Shown here piece after piece: positions 12,101 through 23,197 of a DNA stretch of 64,000 nt. Position 1 is the stretch's first letter, and each line of letters opens with the position of its first letter. Both the position numbers and the translations under genes were made by a program. The notes beneath the pieces are model-generated. The model worked only from the letters and a program-made list of their open reading frames with translations. It was not told where the DNA came from and made no database searches. The DNA lies in assembly GCF_000090795.2 (NCBI RefSeq), contig NW_003546654.1:1-64000 (forward strand), given 5' to 3'. Source of the stretch: Amphimedon queenslandica. Its lineage: Eukaryota; Porifera; Demospongiae; Haplosclerida; Niphatidae.

Positions 12101-13178
12101 AAATGGCTCCAAAATCACCCCCAATTTTTATTACATTTTCTGATACATATTGATGTACTTATGCTACATAGAAAGTTTGAGCTGATTTCAACTTTATTTT
12201 TTAACTTACGGCCATTTCTAAAAAGTAGCAAACACCATTTTTCCTTATATCACTAATATTATTATCAGTGCTAATAAGTCTCAGTGTAGATAGTTTAAAA
12301 AGAGAGCTAACACTACATAACATTATTTCAATAACAAATAATACCTTCACACACTGATGCAGGTTAACCGTGATGACTTTCCTCATACAATCTTTGATCA
12401 TTTGAGAAGTAAAGAAGTTCTGCTCTCCTTTCTTATCGACACAAACTCGTCTAAAGTCCTCCAGGAGTACAGGACATATAGCTTTAGTTGGATGAGTCAT
12501 ATAAATGGGGCCGTTGTAGCCACACATCTCTGTAAAGTATGGCAAAGCTCCACAGTGATCCAGATGAAAATGACTATGTTGATTAATTAATTGGGTACTT
12601 AATTAATTAATTGATGGGTTTTGACCCCGCCCACCTGAGTATGACGCAATTGATGTAATCGTGCAGAGTTTGTCCAGTATCTGTGATGTAAGTGAAATCA
12701 GGGAAACGTCTCTACAAAATAAAAGAACGATAAATGCAGTTATTATTAAATAAATACGTCTTTTTTAAGCCACTCAAATGAGATCCATTGCTTTTTAAAG
12801 ATAGGATTGTTCCTATGTTTCATTAAAACGATTCCTTATGCTAAAACCAGTGCTGACATTAAAAGTGTTGTATTTTAAGGATATATATCATCGTCAACTC
12901 TTAATGGAAGCAGGAAATGAGAAGCGACAATAGTGGCCCTTATAAAATATTACCTCGTCGTTGTATCCCATGTGCATTCCACAGTCAAACATAATGTTCT
13001 TTCCTCCCATTGATACTAGAATGCAGCTACGACCCACATCTAAAATATATCATCATGAAATACAACTTTAAATGACCCCTTATACCTTGCCCCGCTCCTA
13101 CATGAAGAAAAATGCATCAAATTATTTAAAACAATAAGCATTTATCTCACCTAAAGGAACTATCCTAATGTCAGACAT
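3695..13178 (-). CDS. INTS11: Integrator complex subunit 11 (RNA endonuclease)
   Basis: Catalytic subunit of the Integrator complex, a nuclear zinc-dependent endonuclease that cleaves snRNA 3' ends and nascent transcripts. About 22 short exons. It starts [10 protein letters not shown] at 13178 and ends at a TAA at 3695-3697. The metallo-beta-lactamase signature SHFHLDHCG is at about 12565. Then come ALPYFTEM, a beta-CASP region ([73 protein letters not shown]), [12 protein letters not shown] and [15 protein letters not shown]. The C-terminal domain ([12 protein letters not shown], ending [14 protein letters not shown]) matches INTS11 rather than CPSF73. Active-site residues look intact. One intron (6020-10649, 4,630 bp, between ...EDEKNM and LIMPGYC) is far larger than the others and holds a complete second gene on the same strand. 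The gene shares a divergent promoter with the BET gene. Confidence 0.95.
4555..5285. repeat. Satellite-like family 1 array, INTS11 intron
   Basis: Palindrome copies near 4700, 4890 and 5073 with the family 1 core. Units left of about 5090 are reversed relative to the unit at 5120-5240, so this array also inverts across a palindrome. Confidence 0.85.
6027..6141. repeat. (AAT)n microsatellite, INTS11 intron
   Basis: A near-continuous AAT/AGT triplet tract just inside the large INTS11 intron. A similar mixed tract at 10737-10798 lies in the intron next to exon 10650-10738. Confidence 0.9.
6360..10196 (-). CDS. Secreted/membrane protein: right-handed beta-helix ectodomain plus multi-pass membrane domain, nested in an INTS11 intron
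   Basis: A single uninterrupted exon of 1,278 codons from the ATG at 10194-10196. The frame stays open to another ATG at 10382. I prefer the inner start because it gives a clean signal peptide ([17 protein letters not shown]). Next is [12 protein letters not shown] and about 550 residues of Asn/Gly-rich repeats ([34 protein letters not shown]). These are typical of the pectin-lyase-like parallel beta-helix. A Cys-rich module follows ([17 protein letters not shown], then [19 protein letters not shown]). Eight or nine hydrophobic segments come last and the tail is cytoplasmic and acidic. The architecture suggests a cell-surface receptor or adhesion-like protein; ligand and function are unknown. 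I believe such intronless genes are numerous in sponges, but I cannot check this here. It lies on the same strand as its host, so it needs its own promoter and terminator. Confidence 0.85.
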   Translation of the reverse strand: MVGFLVLVFSLLIHCNSLEIYISSSGSDEPSCGSIQSPCLSFSTIHQWENDTSVIIEGNITLDFVIEIHLVSNLVFTSSPTSKEEGPAIITCACPHPEHNCGFIIEECQDVSFDNLAITGCSMLYQLNGYLYRSGMLITASTDIALEGVSISNSYGTGLVLKNAAGSIDILNSVFSNNSLPFALQIDSNGDTVHGGSGLVILVSACEVTASTCLGTSTAGDYNIQEVSFNNNLNNLTNLSTGDWLFTYGGGLSILLVWNVQGNFFNIENSNFTGNKASAGGGMIHHCQTLCNDNTLIVKDSLFLSNSLTSTSFGGAGLATGIAYFLGDRMSTNNNVTVISTMFYHNNGYYGGGALVYCNSLDPKKPITEYNHVSFINCVWEGNTGAISPAVEVEPNYRSQYSHFFSTKATFENCTFISNSIVRHYKETFNRPSYTFNAGIGVFIIAKVTVYFSGNNTFTCNSGTALFIIAGTAFFDRGATTEFTNNTGTNGGAVALVGYAKMKYNNDTSFIFKNNIADFIGGAIYVLNNHVYGPLSSFNCFLEYINDQINYSSVTNARFTFENNRAFTDVGNSLFFTSIKPCQLTCLPQFGSISKPNDLFVNQTCMGTFDFVSNMSERSEIASSGSFFEVDGPTPLSIIPGRKYLLPLKLLDEMGQDVTKITTFQPFFSNESNINISAGFQFVANNTIEMTGRPGERGNLTLMASTHHGSEVSASIDIKLASCPPGYVIEYNSTSCICSASQNNKSLNYNGIIGCKDNEGLAVGLAGYWIGYILSYEMEPPNQDNLYTTDCPLGFCRYFNNTDGSIKNKEYYLLTKEASKTDVEEIVCAENRRGTVCSQCKKGYSVYFHSETSKCGPDDLCNAGFIFYILSEIIPVTCLFFAIVYFDISLTTGLAYNFLFMIQLLQAMVVSVNGGVQFEPSFIRSIYTILYNMLNLDFFDIDELSFCLWKGAGTLDMISMKYVSVMYAIVLIMGFVFMFKHCMCGLKYKCCRKNTVSYSVVQGLTAFLVISYFQCSRVTFLLLNRESPRGIGTTTYKDIVFWDGSLEYFSSQHLWYAIPALMCLLLFVIPFPIMLSFDGLLLKIESRLSLRFMFIRRKRPYTALHYKLKPLLDSFQGAFKDEYRFFSGLYFFYRVLILALLVIATSIVQYYFLLEIALIVIIMIQAIVQPFQKKLHNIAALLIFVNMALINMCTIRIYHLVSTDGYPTETVVIQWLQMVLIYIPLGMGVAWLCYFFYKRCRDKRDQSVSKNDENYFVCDEEFPEEIFNRSESNVDDKW
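11935..12228. repeat. Satellite-like family 2, INTS11 intron
   Basis: Two units with the family 2 signature: TTTTTATTACATTTTCTGAT, GTAGAAAGTTTGAGCTGAT, TTACGGCCATTTT, AAGGCTATAGCCCATGG and TTTTTTCCAAAAAATGGCTC. Confidence 0.85.
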
Positions 13179-13459
13179 TTTGTTTTAAAAATTACTAGAG
13201 AAAAGACCCACCATCCTATTTATTAGGATCATAGCGGCAAGCATGAATACACACATCACGTGAATCTCTTTAATTTTGGCGCCACACAACCAGTTTGACA
13301 GGCTTCCCAAACCGGTTTGACTCAACACGTGACTGGTCAGCCAGAGAGTATATAAAGAGCTCATTTCTCAAACGGTCTCAGTGCGGAGCTTTCTGCCGAA
13401 AGGACTGGAGTGCACGGAGACATATACGGAGAGTAGGTGGAGACCTCTAAAGTGAAGAA
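13179..13459. promoter_or_regulatory. Divergent promoter INTS11 / BET gene
   Basis: The 281 bp between the two start codons. It contains two CACGTG E-boxes (13256-13261 and 13326-13331), an inverted pair of AACCGGTTTG-like sequences near 13310, and a TATAAA box at 13351-13356. The TATA box is placed to start rightward transcription near 13380 for the BET gene. No TATA is obvious for INTS11. Confidence 0.7.
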
Positions 13460-16400
13460 ATGATGGAACAAAATGTCTCTCCTCCACGTTTAGAAAGCAG
13501 AAGCTCGTCCGCTACACCCATGCTCAATCCAGGGTACGAGACGTCCTTACTTGTTGTCTGTAGGATTGTACCTTAGGACTAACACACGAACTGTCCCCAT
13601 AAGCTTAAGTTGTATTACACGTGGCATTTTGTCCTATTTCTGTGTATAAAGTGTGAGAAAAGCCTCTTGATACAACACTAAGCTTTTGACAAAGACTTTT
13701 ATGTACATTAACAATTATAAGCCCCTTCATTACATTATCTGCTGTGTGCGTGTATTGATATACTGGTGTTTTAAATCGTCTGCTAATTCTAGCAAGGAAT
13801 ATTTAAAGGATAAGTTGAAGTGACATTTGAAATAATAACATCATTAATTATTAGGCGCTAAAAGTAGTAGATTTGAACCCTCGATAGTAAAAATCTTAGA
13901 ATTAGTACATAAATGGTTAATTAATAATATATTTATTATTTACATGTGTCTGTAGGTTGGTGGCTACTCAAGCCACGCCCACTACAGTACCCGCCATGTT
14001 GGTACAGAGCGGAAATGTTCAGAACGTTTCGTTTCAGCAGCAAGGAGGAGGAGGAATTAATAGTGTCCCCACTAACCTTACGTCATACACATCCATCATC
14101 GATCCATCACAGCTACTCGTAAAAACTGAAGGCGTCACGTCCGCGTCACCTCTATCTGTAGGCGGGGCCAATCGAACCACACCCCCTACCCTCGTCACAG
14201 GTACGGGCTCAATCACAGCCACACCCACTGCATACACAACAGCCGTCACTACATCAGCCACTTCTACTACAACTGTGGGCGGGGTTACAGGAGGAAGCAT
14301 TTTAGGTAAAAGAATCAGGCGTACTTCAACAAAGTATGATGACTTTGAACAACCTTTAATGGTGAGAGAGAGAGGGAGGAAGAGAGAGAGGGGAGAGAAA
14401 AAGGGAGGGAGAGAGAAAAAGGGAGAGAGGAGAGAAGAATTGAAGCATGTGTGAAAATTGAAGACATTTTTATAAATCCTTTTATTCCAATTAGCGCCCG
14501 TCTAAAGTGGAAGCGAAGGAATCCTCAGAGACAAGAGAGAAGACGCCGTCAGAGAAAACAACAGAAGAGGAAGGGAAAGGAGGAGGGAACAGATCAACAA
14601 ACCAGCTCCAGTATCTAAAGAACGTTCACAGGATCATTTGGAGACACCATTACGCATGGCCGTTTCATAAACCAGTCGATCCAGTTGCTCTTAACATCCC
14701 TGTAAGACACAAATACTATATAAAGACAATTTCTTATTATTATTTTTTAGTAATTTAGTATAATATATTTATTATTTTGTGCAGGATTATTTCAACATTA
14801 TTAAGAGACCGATGGATTTAACTCTCATAAAGAAGCAGTTGGATCACAATGGCTACAGCTCTGCTAAGGAGTGCATACAAGACTTTAAGACAATGTTTAA
14901 CAACTGCTACACTTACAACAAACCGACCGACGTTAGTGTAGGCATTAAATAGAATAGATATAGTGACGGGCATTAATTGGAGACTTTATAGTTATCTTGT
15001 AGCAATATACGTAGGCTATTATATTAATTAGAAGTTAGGTTATTGTGTAATGTAGAAATTAAGGTTTCTTTACTTAAAATGGTCAAAGACTACTTGCTAA
15101 TGTGTATATATGACGGATCTCATTTCATGTAATACCAATGTGTTAAGATTAGCATATTATGACCTTTTGTCTGAAGTATCTTTAAAGTTTAGCTTTATAC
15201 AGTTACGAATGAGTAGTCCTGTACAGGTACAACTGCTGATGTACATGTATTAATGATGTTTTAAGGTGGTATGGTATTACAGTTATTGTGTGTACAGCGA
15301 ATGGCAGTATAGTTAGTTTGTCATTATAAACTCGCTGAAATTAACCAATCAAGCGGTCTGTACTCATCATGTAATATCATAAGTACATTTACACATACAT
15401 AGCTTCATATGCTTGGGGTACATGTACATATCTATTTTCACTCTCTGTTCTTTCTTGTAGGATGTTGTTTTTATGTGTCAAGCTTTGGAGAGACTGTTTG
15501 ACCAGAAGGTGACTGGAATGCCAGCAGAGGTTAGAGGGAGGGTGATGGTCTTAAAAGAATCATGAATCAGAATTGAGAAATCGATATACTGTTATGATCT
15601 TTATTATCATTGTTAGGAGTTTGAGATTGTTCCTGGTCAAAAAGGCAGAAAGCCTGGACCTAAAAGCAATGCTGGAAGGAGAACCAAAATGGCCGGTATA
15701 CAACTTTACGCTAGTACATGTATCTACATGTATATCTTTATTCTTTTCCATGCAGCGGCTGAGTCTACTGTTAATCTCGATAGTCCTGGAGACGTGTCTC
15801 TGGTCTCATCAACAAGTTCAACAGTACAGCCACCTTTAGTCCCTGCTCCTTTATCAACCACAACACAACCTGTCATCAAGGTGAGGATATACATGTCAAC
15901 ACGTGTAGGATGGTGTAGACTGGTGTGTCTATTGTGAGTCTAATGATGTAATGGGTCTATGTTAACATGGTCTTTAGCATCCCACCTATACCACACAACA
16001 TGTGTTATATTGTCAGTATTAGATCATCCTTCAAGGCATTAGGTGTAGAGTGGCCTGTTTAATCCAGTGTAACACTGGTTCAATCTGACCATGTACATGT
16101 ACATATACTTGTAATGAAACCTTATTAATAGTAAAGGTATTGGGGGATTACAGCTACTTGTCGTCACACAGGCTGTATGTAGTCTAATTGAATTAAGAAT
16201 ATTGATGAATGTACTGTAGTGATGATAAGGAGTGGTATTTGTACATTACAAGGTTATAATGATTATTAATATTTTCTCTCTCTCTTCCTCTCCTTCCAGA
16301 GGAAAGGTGTTAAGAGACAGGCTGATACAACCACTCCTCATTCTGGTCAGCCCAGCCCCACCAGCGGAGTACCACTAGACCAACCTCCACCGCCCGCGGT

Positions 16401-16758
16401 CGTCGTAGCCAGTACACCAGTACACATACTATCGTCCGCTGTACCCACGAGAAGGGAATCAACCCGTACTATTAAAAGACCCAAACTTGACTTACCTGGT
16501 GAATCCTCCTATGGAAGAAAGAGACCGCTGACTGTACAGTTGAGATACTGTCTCTCTATAGTGAAGGACTTCTTTAGTAAGAAGCATCAGGCTTCTGCTT
16601 GGCCATTTTATAATCCGGTGGATGTCAAAGGCCTTGGTCTTCATGATTACCTTGATATTATCAAGCAACCAATGGACCTCACTACTTTAAAGGTAAGAGG
16701 AGCTATACAGCTCATATTACAATTAAGATCAACATGTAGTCAATACATTTGTACTTGG

Positions 16759-16813
<55 letters not shown>

Positions 16814-17067
16814 TTAGAAAAAGTTGGAAGACCGTGAATACGAAGATCCCTCTCAGTTTGCGGCAGACATGAGGCTGATATTCACTAACTGTTATAAGTA
16901 CAACCCGCCAGAACACGACGTCGTTAAAATGGCACGGAAAGTTCAAGTAAGAAACACTAACTGATAAATGTACTGTGACTTCAGCTGCATACATGCACTT
17001 ATGATATACTGTACATGTATATGTAGTCTATTTATTGTTATTTCATTCATCAATCACTCTTATTATT

Positions 17068-17098
<31 letters not shown>

Positions 17099-17981
17099 TC
17101 AGGATATTTTTGAGTTCAAGTTTGCTCGTATGCCTGAAGAGCCACCTCCAGCTCCTCCAAAGAAGACATCGATAAAGATGAAAACCGGAGGTACATCATT
17201 AATATACCAGTACATGTACCGTATTTATGACTAGGATTGTATTGCTAAGTCTTTACTTTTAATTAACCTAAAATTCCACCCACAGGATCCTCTGATTCCT
17301 CCTCAAGCGAAAGTGAGGACAATGATTCAAGTGAAGAGTCAGACAGTGAGTCGGAGAGAGCCAGTCAGCTCAGTAAACTCCAGGAGCAGGTCATCATGGT
17401 CTCCAAGCAGTTAGCTGCTCTCAGTAAAAAAGGAGGAGGAGGGGGTACTCCTACCCTCGGGATCGACGCTAACTTTGCCCCTTTCCTCTCACCTGCCCCG
17501 TCCAAAGAGAAGAAGAAGAAGAAGGACAAATCAAGCAGAAAAGGAAAGAACAAACCCGTACCTTCGACTTCTACACCATTACTGCCAACACTCCAACCAA
17601 AGAAATCAAAGTACGACACAATGAATGTTCTTATATTATAGAGCTTTATTGCATTATTATGTACATGTACTGGGTCTATGTAATATCACCTAATATAAAT
17701 TCATGTATTAATACTTGGACTAGCCATCAAGGCACATTCTGAATGACCTTGCCTGCCCTAACTTCCTGCCTCTACTAATTAAATTAATTATTAATATTTG
17801 TGTACTTTATGTGTATAGTATACTAGCTGTTTATCACAATACTAGTAAACACTGTACCATTCTTAGTATCTTTTATGTGTACAAATTCTTAGTATTTGTA
17901 TGTGTGTACATGTACATGTATTTTGTCAGGGGTTACTACTCTAATTAATGTCACACCAGGTTTTGAATCTCATGATTATTT

Positions 17982-18013
<32 letters not shown>

Positions 18014-19028
18014 CCTCCCTCTCCCCCTCTCTCTCCCTCCCTCCCTCTCTCTCTCCCTCTCCCTCTCCCTCCAGATCAGCTAAGAAGAGGACCCCACTAA
18101 ACTGGCAGCCTAGTTCAGACGAAGAAGATGTGAAGCCGATGACTTATGACGAGAAGAGACAGTTGAGCCTTGACATAAACAAGCTCCCTGGTGTGACATT
18201 AAATAGAGTAGTCCACATTATCCAGATGAGAGAGAGGACGATCAAGGACGGGAATCCTGACGAGATCGAGATAGATTTTGAGACCCTGAAGCCGGCGACG
18301 CTGAGAGAGTTGGAGAAGTATGTTAATTCGGTTCTGAAGAAGCAAAAGCGACCACCAACCAGTAAGTGGCGTCCATTTTGTTACCATGTAAACCTATTTT
18401 ATCTTTAATCCAAAGACTTTCCATTTTAGCTATAAAATTGTGTTTAATTAAAATGGAAAATTAACACTTATTTTTTACACTTAAATTTTATAGCTAAAAC
18501 ACTTAAATTTTAATTAAACACTAAATATGTGTTTATTAAAATGGGCGTGGTACCCTACCGGATTTAGCCACACCCATTAATTAATTAATTATAATTCCTG
18601 TATAACTTGCATTATGCCTGCAGTATCTCACAGTGTATAGTGTGTATTGTACAGGGACAGTATATTCTTGAGGTATTTCTCCGTGTGGACATGATTCATC
18701 TAGTTCATGTCTCACTCCTCAAATATACCTCACATTAATACATGTACATGTACTGTATATATATATCGTTATTATTATTGTTATTATCATTATTTTTAAA
18801 ATTCGTAAAAAAAATACAATTTTGATCGGAATCAACTCAAACTTTCTATGCAGCATAAGTACATGTATATGCATCGGAAAATGTAATAAAAATGGAAAAT
18901 TATCTCCTTTTCATTTTTGGCAAATTTTGGCTAACATCCCTGTACTATAGTACAGGGACTTTTACCCGATTTTGGAGCAACTTTAAAAATATAATTTCGA
19001 TTAGAATTGGCTCAAATTTTTTTGTACA

Positions 19029-19064
<36 letters not shown>

Positions 19065-20314
19065 AGATAAGTCAATGGATGCCGCAAAGAAAAGAGCCGA
19101 ACTGGAGAAGAGATTACAGGTAGGTGGAGTGACCACACCCACCACTAATTAATAAACATCCTAGGACGTCAGTGGCAAGTTGGGCGGGGGCAGCGGAATG
19201 CCAAAACTACCAAAAACCAAAAAAAGCAAAAGTAACAAATAAAAATATTTAATTTTATAAAAAATATTCTATTGTGTCTTGCTTAACCTTTTTTCCTCTG
19301 TTCTCAAGGTGACGCTAAAGGTTCTAAAGATCTTAAATCCTCACGATTGAGCGATTCCTCCAGCTCTTCAGACGATGATAGCGCCAACGAAGAAGAAAGC
19401 TCCAGCGGAACCGGATCAAGTACGAGCTCATCAAGCGACGAAGAGAAAGATGGTAATAAGAACTGAGAGCTGACCCCACAAATTGTAATAGAACAATAAT
19501 AGAAGGAATAAGAGAGTAGCTGGCAGTTGATTGCTACTAACTAATACGTGTATTATAATCACATTGAGATAGTATAAAGGACTCTTAGTTTGAGCATTCA
19601 TTAACTTGTGTATCATTTAATTAATATATACAAGTATTGTATTTATTTGGACAATAATATCTGTGTACATATTGTGTTGAAATGGAAGCACTCTCTCTCT
19701 CTGTGTTTATGTGTATATAACTTGATTCACTCATTTATTTAATATAAAAACCGCTTAAATTAAATAATTGGTTAATTATAAAGTGGGTGGGGCCTCAGTT
19801 TTATAAGGGGAAGTCCCTCAATGTCTGTACGTGCTGTGTGTTGTTGTTAATTATGTGTGTGGGCGTTATCATAATGTTTTTTGTTTCTATAGTTAAACCA
19901 GTACAGAAGGCAAGGACACCTCAGGCAACATCAAAGGTAAGTGGCCACACCCACTGACCCACCCATTAATTATAATAATTAGCCGATTGCTCCAGCTTAT
20001 CAGACGACTTCTGCGGCTTCAATTATCGGTAAATAAGCCACACCTACTTTTTATTAATTAATTAATATTTATGTATTAGGTCGTAGCCAATCAAAAAGCT
20101 CTCTTACTACAGTGCCTGCGGGCGGAGCTGTGGCCCCACCCCCTACTAAAGATGCTGCCCCGCCCAGTCCTGGTTTTCAAGAGCCGATAGAAATGGGCGG
20201 AGTCAAGAAGAGGGCGATACCCTCGGCTGATTCAAGTTTTGCACAATTTAAGAAACAAGCACTTGAGAATGCTGAACGGGTAATAATAATAACGATAATA
20301 ATAATAATAATAAT

Positions 20315-20363
<49 letters not shown>

Positions 20364-21110
20364 TCATTTTTAGGAGAAGGCGAACAAGCAGCAGGAGGAC
20401 CTAAGGAAGCAGCAGATCATGTTAATGCAACAAAACAAGAAAGAGACAGAGAGCAAGTGAGACTCTTAGTGCATCAATATGTATTGGGAAATGTAATAAA
20501 ATTTGGGGTGATTTCGGAGCCATTTTTATGGAAAAAAAAACATGGGCTATAGCCTTGGGCATTTTCCAGGATTTTGGCATTTTCTTAAAATGGCTGTAAC
20601 TTGAAAAATTGAAGTCGGAATTACCTCAAACTTTCTACACAGCTTAAGGGCATCAATATGTATCAGAAAACGTAATAAAAATTTGGGGTGATTTTAGAGC
20701 CATTTTTTGGATAAAAACCATGGGCTATAGCCTTGGGTATTTTTCAGATTTTGGCTCATTTTTTTAAATGGCCGTAACTTGAAAAATTGAAGTCGGAATC
20801 AGCTCAAACTTTCTACACAGCATAATCAAAGTCCACCGTTAATAATGATCATTATCATTAATTAGGAGTAATACTGCATCTCCGGTTGGAGGAGGGGGCG
20901 GGGCTGACAGTGGGGGCATGAACAGCCCAGTTGATGAAGTCGAGAGAGAAAGATTGAAAGAGAAACAGAGACAGGAGAGAGAAAAGGTAGCCGTTACCAT
21001 AAATAGTAACAAATGTAGTAATTATTATTATTTTATATTAGATGAAGCAACAAATTGATATGACTTACCAAAATGATCTGATGAGTCAGTTTGAGATGAC
21101 CATGTACTGA
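13460..21110 (+). CDS. BET family double-bromodomain protein (BRD2/3/4 type)
   Basis: A nuclear acetyl-lysine reader that couples acetylated histones to transcription elongation. It starts MMEQNVSPP at 13460 (second ATG at 13463). Exon 1 ends at 13533 and the stop is TGA 21108-21110. Domains in order: a Ser/Thr/Gly-rich N-terminus; bromodomain 1 ([40 protein letters not shown]; 14600-15530); bromodomain 2 ([37 protein letters not shown]; 16570-17135), both keeping the acetyl-lysine-contacting Asn. A Ser/Glu acidic patch follows (17290), then Lys-rich NLS-like stretches, the ET domain ([18 protein letters not shown] to [19 protein letters not shown]; 18090-18360) and a second Ser/Asp-rich region (19360). 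The C-terminus [16 protein letters not shown] resembles the short C-terminal motif of BRD2/3/4 that contacts P-TEFb. One gene of this kind, before the vertebrate split, is expected in a sponge, so I give no number. Confidence 0.95.
16760..16815. repeat. (TTA)n microsatellite in BET intron
   Basis: A triplet tract just before the acceptor of the second half of bromodomain 2. Comparable tracts in the same gene lie at 19028-19063 and 20281-20362, each immediately next to an exon. Confidence 0.9.
17984..18074. repeat. (CT)n tract preceding the ET-domain exon
   Basis: A CT-rich run that serves as the polypyrimidine tract of the acceptor at about 18074. Confidence 0.9.
18668..18733 (+). other. Intronic stem-loop, possible small-RNA precursor
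   Basis: Inside a BET intron. TGAGGTATTTC and GTGTGGACATGA on the 5' arm face TCATGTCTCAC and ATATACCTCA on the 3' arm, across a loop of about 10 nt with one internal bubble. The size fits a microRNA-like hairpin, but the sequence alone cannot show processing. Confidence 0.4.
18790..19025. repeat. Satellite-like family 1, BET intron
   Basis: One and a part units in reverse orientation, with the CCCTGTACTATAGTACAGGG palindrome at about 18939. Confidence 0.85.
20485..20830. repeat. Satellite-like family 2, BET intron
   Basis: Two units in reverse orientation (CATGGGCTATAGCCTTGGG, AACTTGAAAAATTGAAGTCG, CTTTCTACACAGC) filling the intron between two exons of the C-terminal coiled region. Confidence 0.85.
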
Positions 21111-21156
21111 AGACACGATGACGTCATAATTACATCATTATAATAATCTCGTTTCA

Positions 21157-21195
<39 letters not shown>

Positions 21196-21720
21196 GTATT
21201 ACATGTACGATGATTAAGGACACATTGATTAAATTGATTATCGTCTTTCTTTTTGTAATTATTATTATTGTTATTATTATTTATTATTGTTGTTGTTGTG
21301 ACTCTTACGTTCATGTTGAACTTTATTTATTATTTGACTGTAGTCAAGTTCTTTCATTATCTCAAACTTTATCAAGAATAATCTGAATAAAACAATTAAA
21401 TTTTGGCAAAAAATAATTACTTAATTATTATTCATAGATTAAAGACACGCCCATTCAATTGGGAACGCCCATTCCAAAAAATACGCATCCTGTTTGAAGA
21501 GGGTGTAGTAAAAAATGGCGGACCTTTTCTTCACGTGAGCTTTGAGCCATATCTCGTGTAACTCTTCTCCAAGTACATCCGTGGCGGCAAATCACAGAAC
21601 CTTTTAAACAAACCTCACCTTCTGGGCTAGGACTACTTGCAAAAACTAGAGCAGAGCTGAGAAAAAGCTTAAATACTGGTGACCCGCCCACCCCTTGTTG
21701 CGTTTGAAAGAAAGAGAAAG
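21111..21720. promoter_or_regulatory. Intergenic region and likely bHLH promoter
   Basis: After the BET stop there is a (TTA)n tract (21160-21196) and AATAAA near 21386. The part next to the bHLH start holds an AAAAATGGCGGACC block (about 21510, YY1-like) and a CACGTG E-box at 21532-21537. The bHLH gene may therefore respond to its own protein class. Confidence 0.45.
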
Positions 21721-22240
21721 ATGGAGTTATCCACTCGGGCTGGAGATGATGGGGTAGACCAGAGCGTGGTTGAGACTGTAGAGGTGGTGGCTGGCTCTAG
21801 TGGGACAGGAGGGGCTGGCGGAGGGGAACAAAGGGTCCTGAGTCCAGGAGGAACTGAAACCACTTTAAGGATAATCAGTCCGCAACTCTCCATTCCATCT
21901 TCTGGGGTAAGACCACACCCATTGGCCCACCCATTTGTACATGTTCATGTATAATAATAGATTTGTCATTCATAAGTATTAACACTTGAACTTACGTGTA
22001 CGTGTTTTTGTGTTATGTCATGTTTTTGTGTTTCCGTTAGATCATTGAGATTGATCCTCAGGCACTTAGTTCTCTTGTTACTCCCAATTTTGACGTTTCC
22101 ACGGTGACCTCGCTCTCCCTAGCAACGAACCCGGCAACCACCCTCTCTGGTTCCGGACTACAAGAGAGTCTTGATAGCAGAGTAAAGAGAACACATGATG
22201 AAATGTGAGGATCTCTCTCTCTCTCCCTTCCTCCCTCTCT

Positions 22241-22303
<63 letters not shown>

Positions 22304-23141
22304 CCTCTCTCTCTCTCTCTCTCCCTCCCTCCCTCTCTCTCTCCCTCTTTCTCTCTCCCTCTCTCTCTCTCCCTCTCTCTCTCTCCCCTCTTCCTTTTTC
22401 TTTTATCAACACAAATGTGCATACTTTCATAAAATGCATTAGTTTGTTCATTGCTACAATGCTGTTATTCTAATTAAATGCTTTGTTTGCCTTTTAGGAT
22501 AAGAGATACTCCCACTGCAGGAACAACTCCTGATGTACCCAGGAAGAAATCTAGAGTACGTGGGAGAGAGAGAGGGGAGAGGAGGAGAAGGATTAGTATA
22601 GTTTAATTTTGGCATTATTGTACTGAAATTGTTACGATAAAGACATGTTACTGTACATGTACAAAGCTATGAATTAGTCTATGCATGTACATGTACATTG
22701 CTGTAATGCTGTGTGTGCATCAGTATGGACTGTGAATCTGTGAATATGTTCATGATCTCTCATCTAGTATTACCTTGACTCTCACAAGTCCATTGAGAAG
22801 AAGAGGCGTGACAGGATTAATAATGGACTACAGACTCTTAAAGATATTGTACCAAACTGCAGGCAATACTCATCACAAGTTAGACTCCATTTAATAATCA
22901 TGAGGATCCTTCATTGCTTCTAGTCTACTATCTTCTCTTTCTTCATGATTGTATTACATGTAACTCTATTTCCTTCTCTCCCTTTTCCTCTCCACTCTCT
23001 CCCCTCTCTCCCTCTCTCTCTCTCTCCCTCCCTCTCTCAGGGTAGTAAGAAGTTAGACAAAGCTGAGGTCCTAGAGATGACGATTGATTACATTCAAAGA
23101 CTTCAACAAAACCAACCAAGCAACACAGGTATGACCTATTT

Positions 23142-23197
<56 letters not shown>

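Noticed and set aside
18892-19152. Frame [14 protein letters not shown] and similar [13 protein letters not shown] frames at 1389, 1878 and 4934
   Set aside because: They come from the family 1 satellite unit; their similarity reflects repeat copies, not a protein family.
22078-22473. Several overlapping Ser/Leu or Arg/Glu frames
   Set aside because: All are translations of a (CT)n microsatellite in a bHLH intron.
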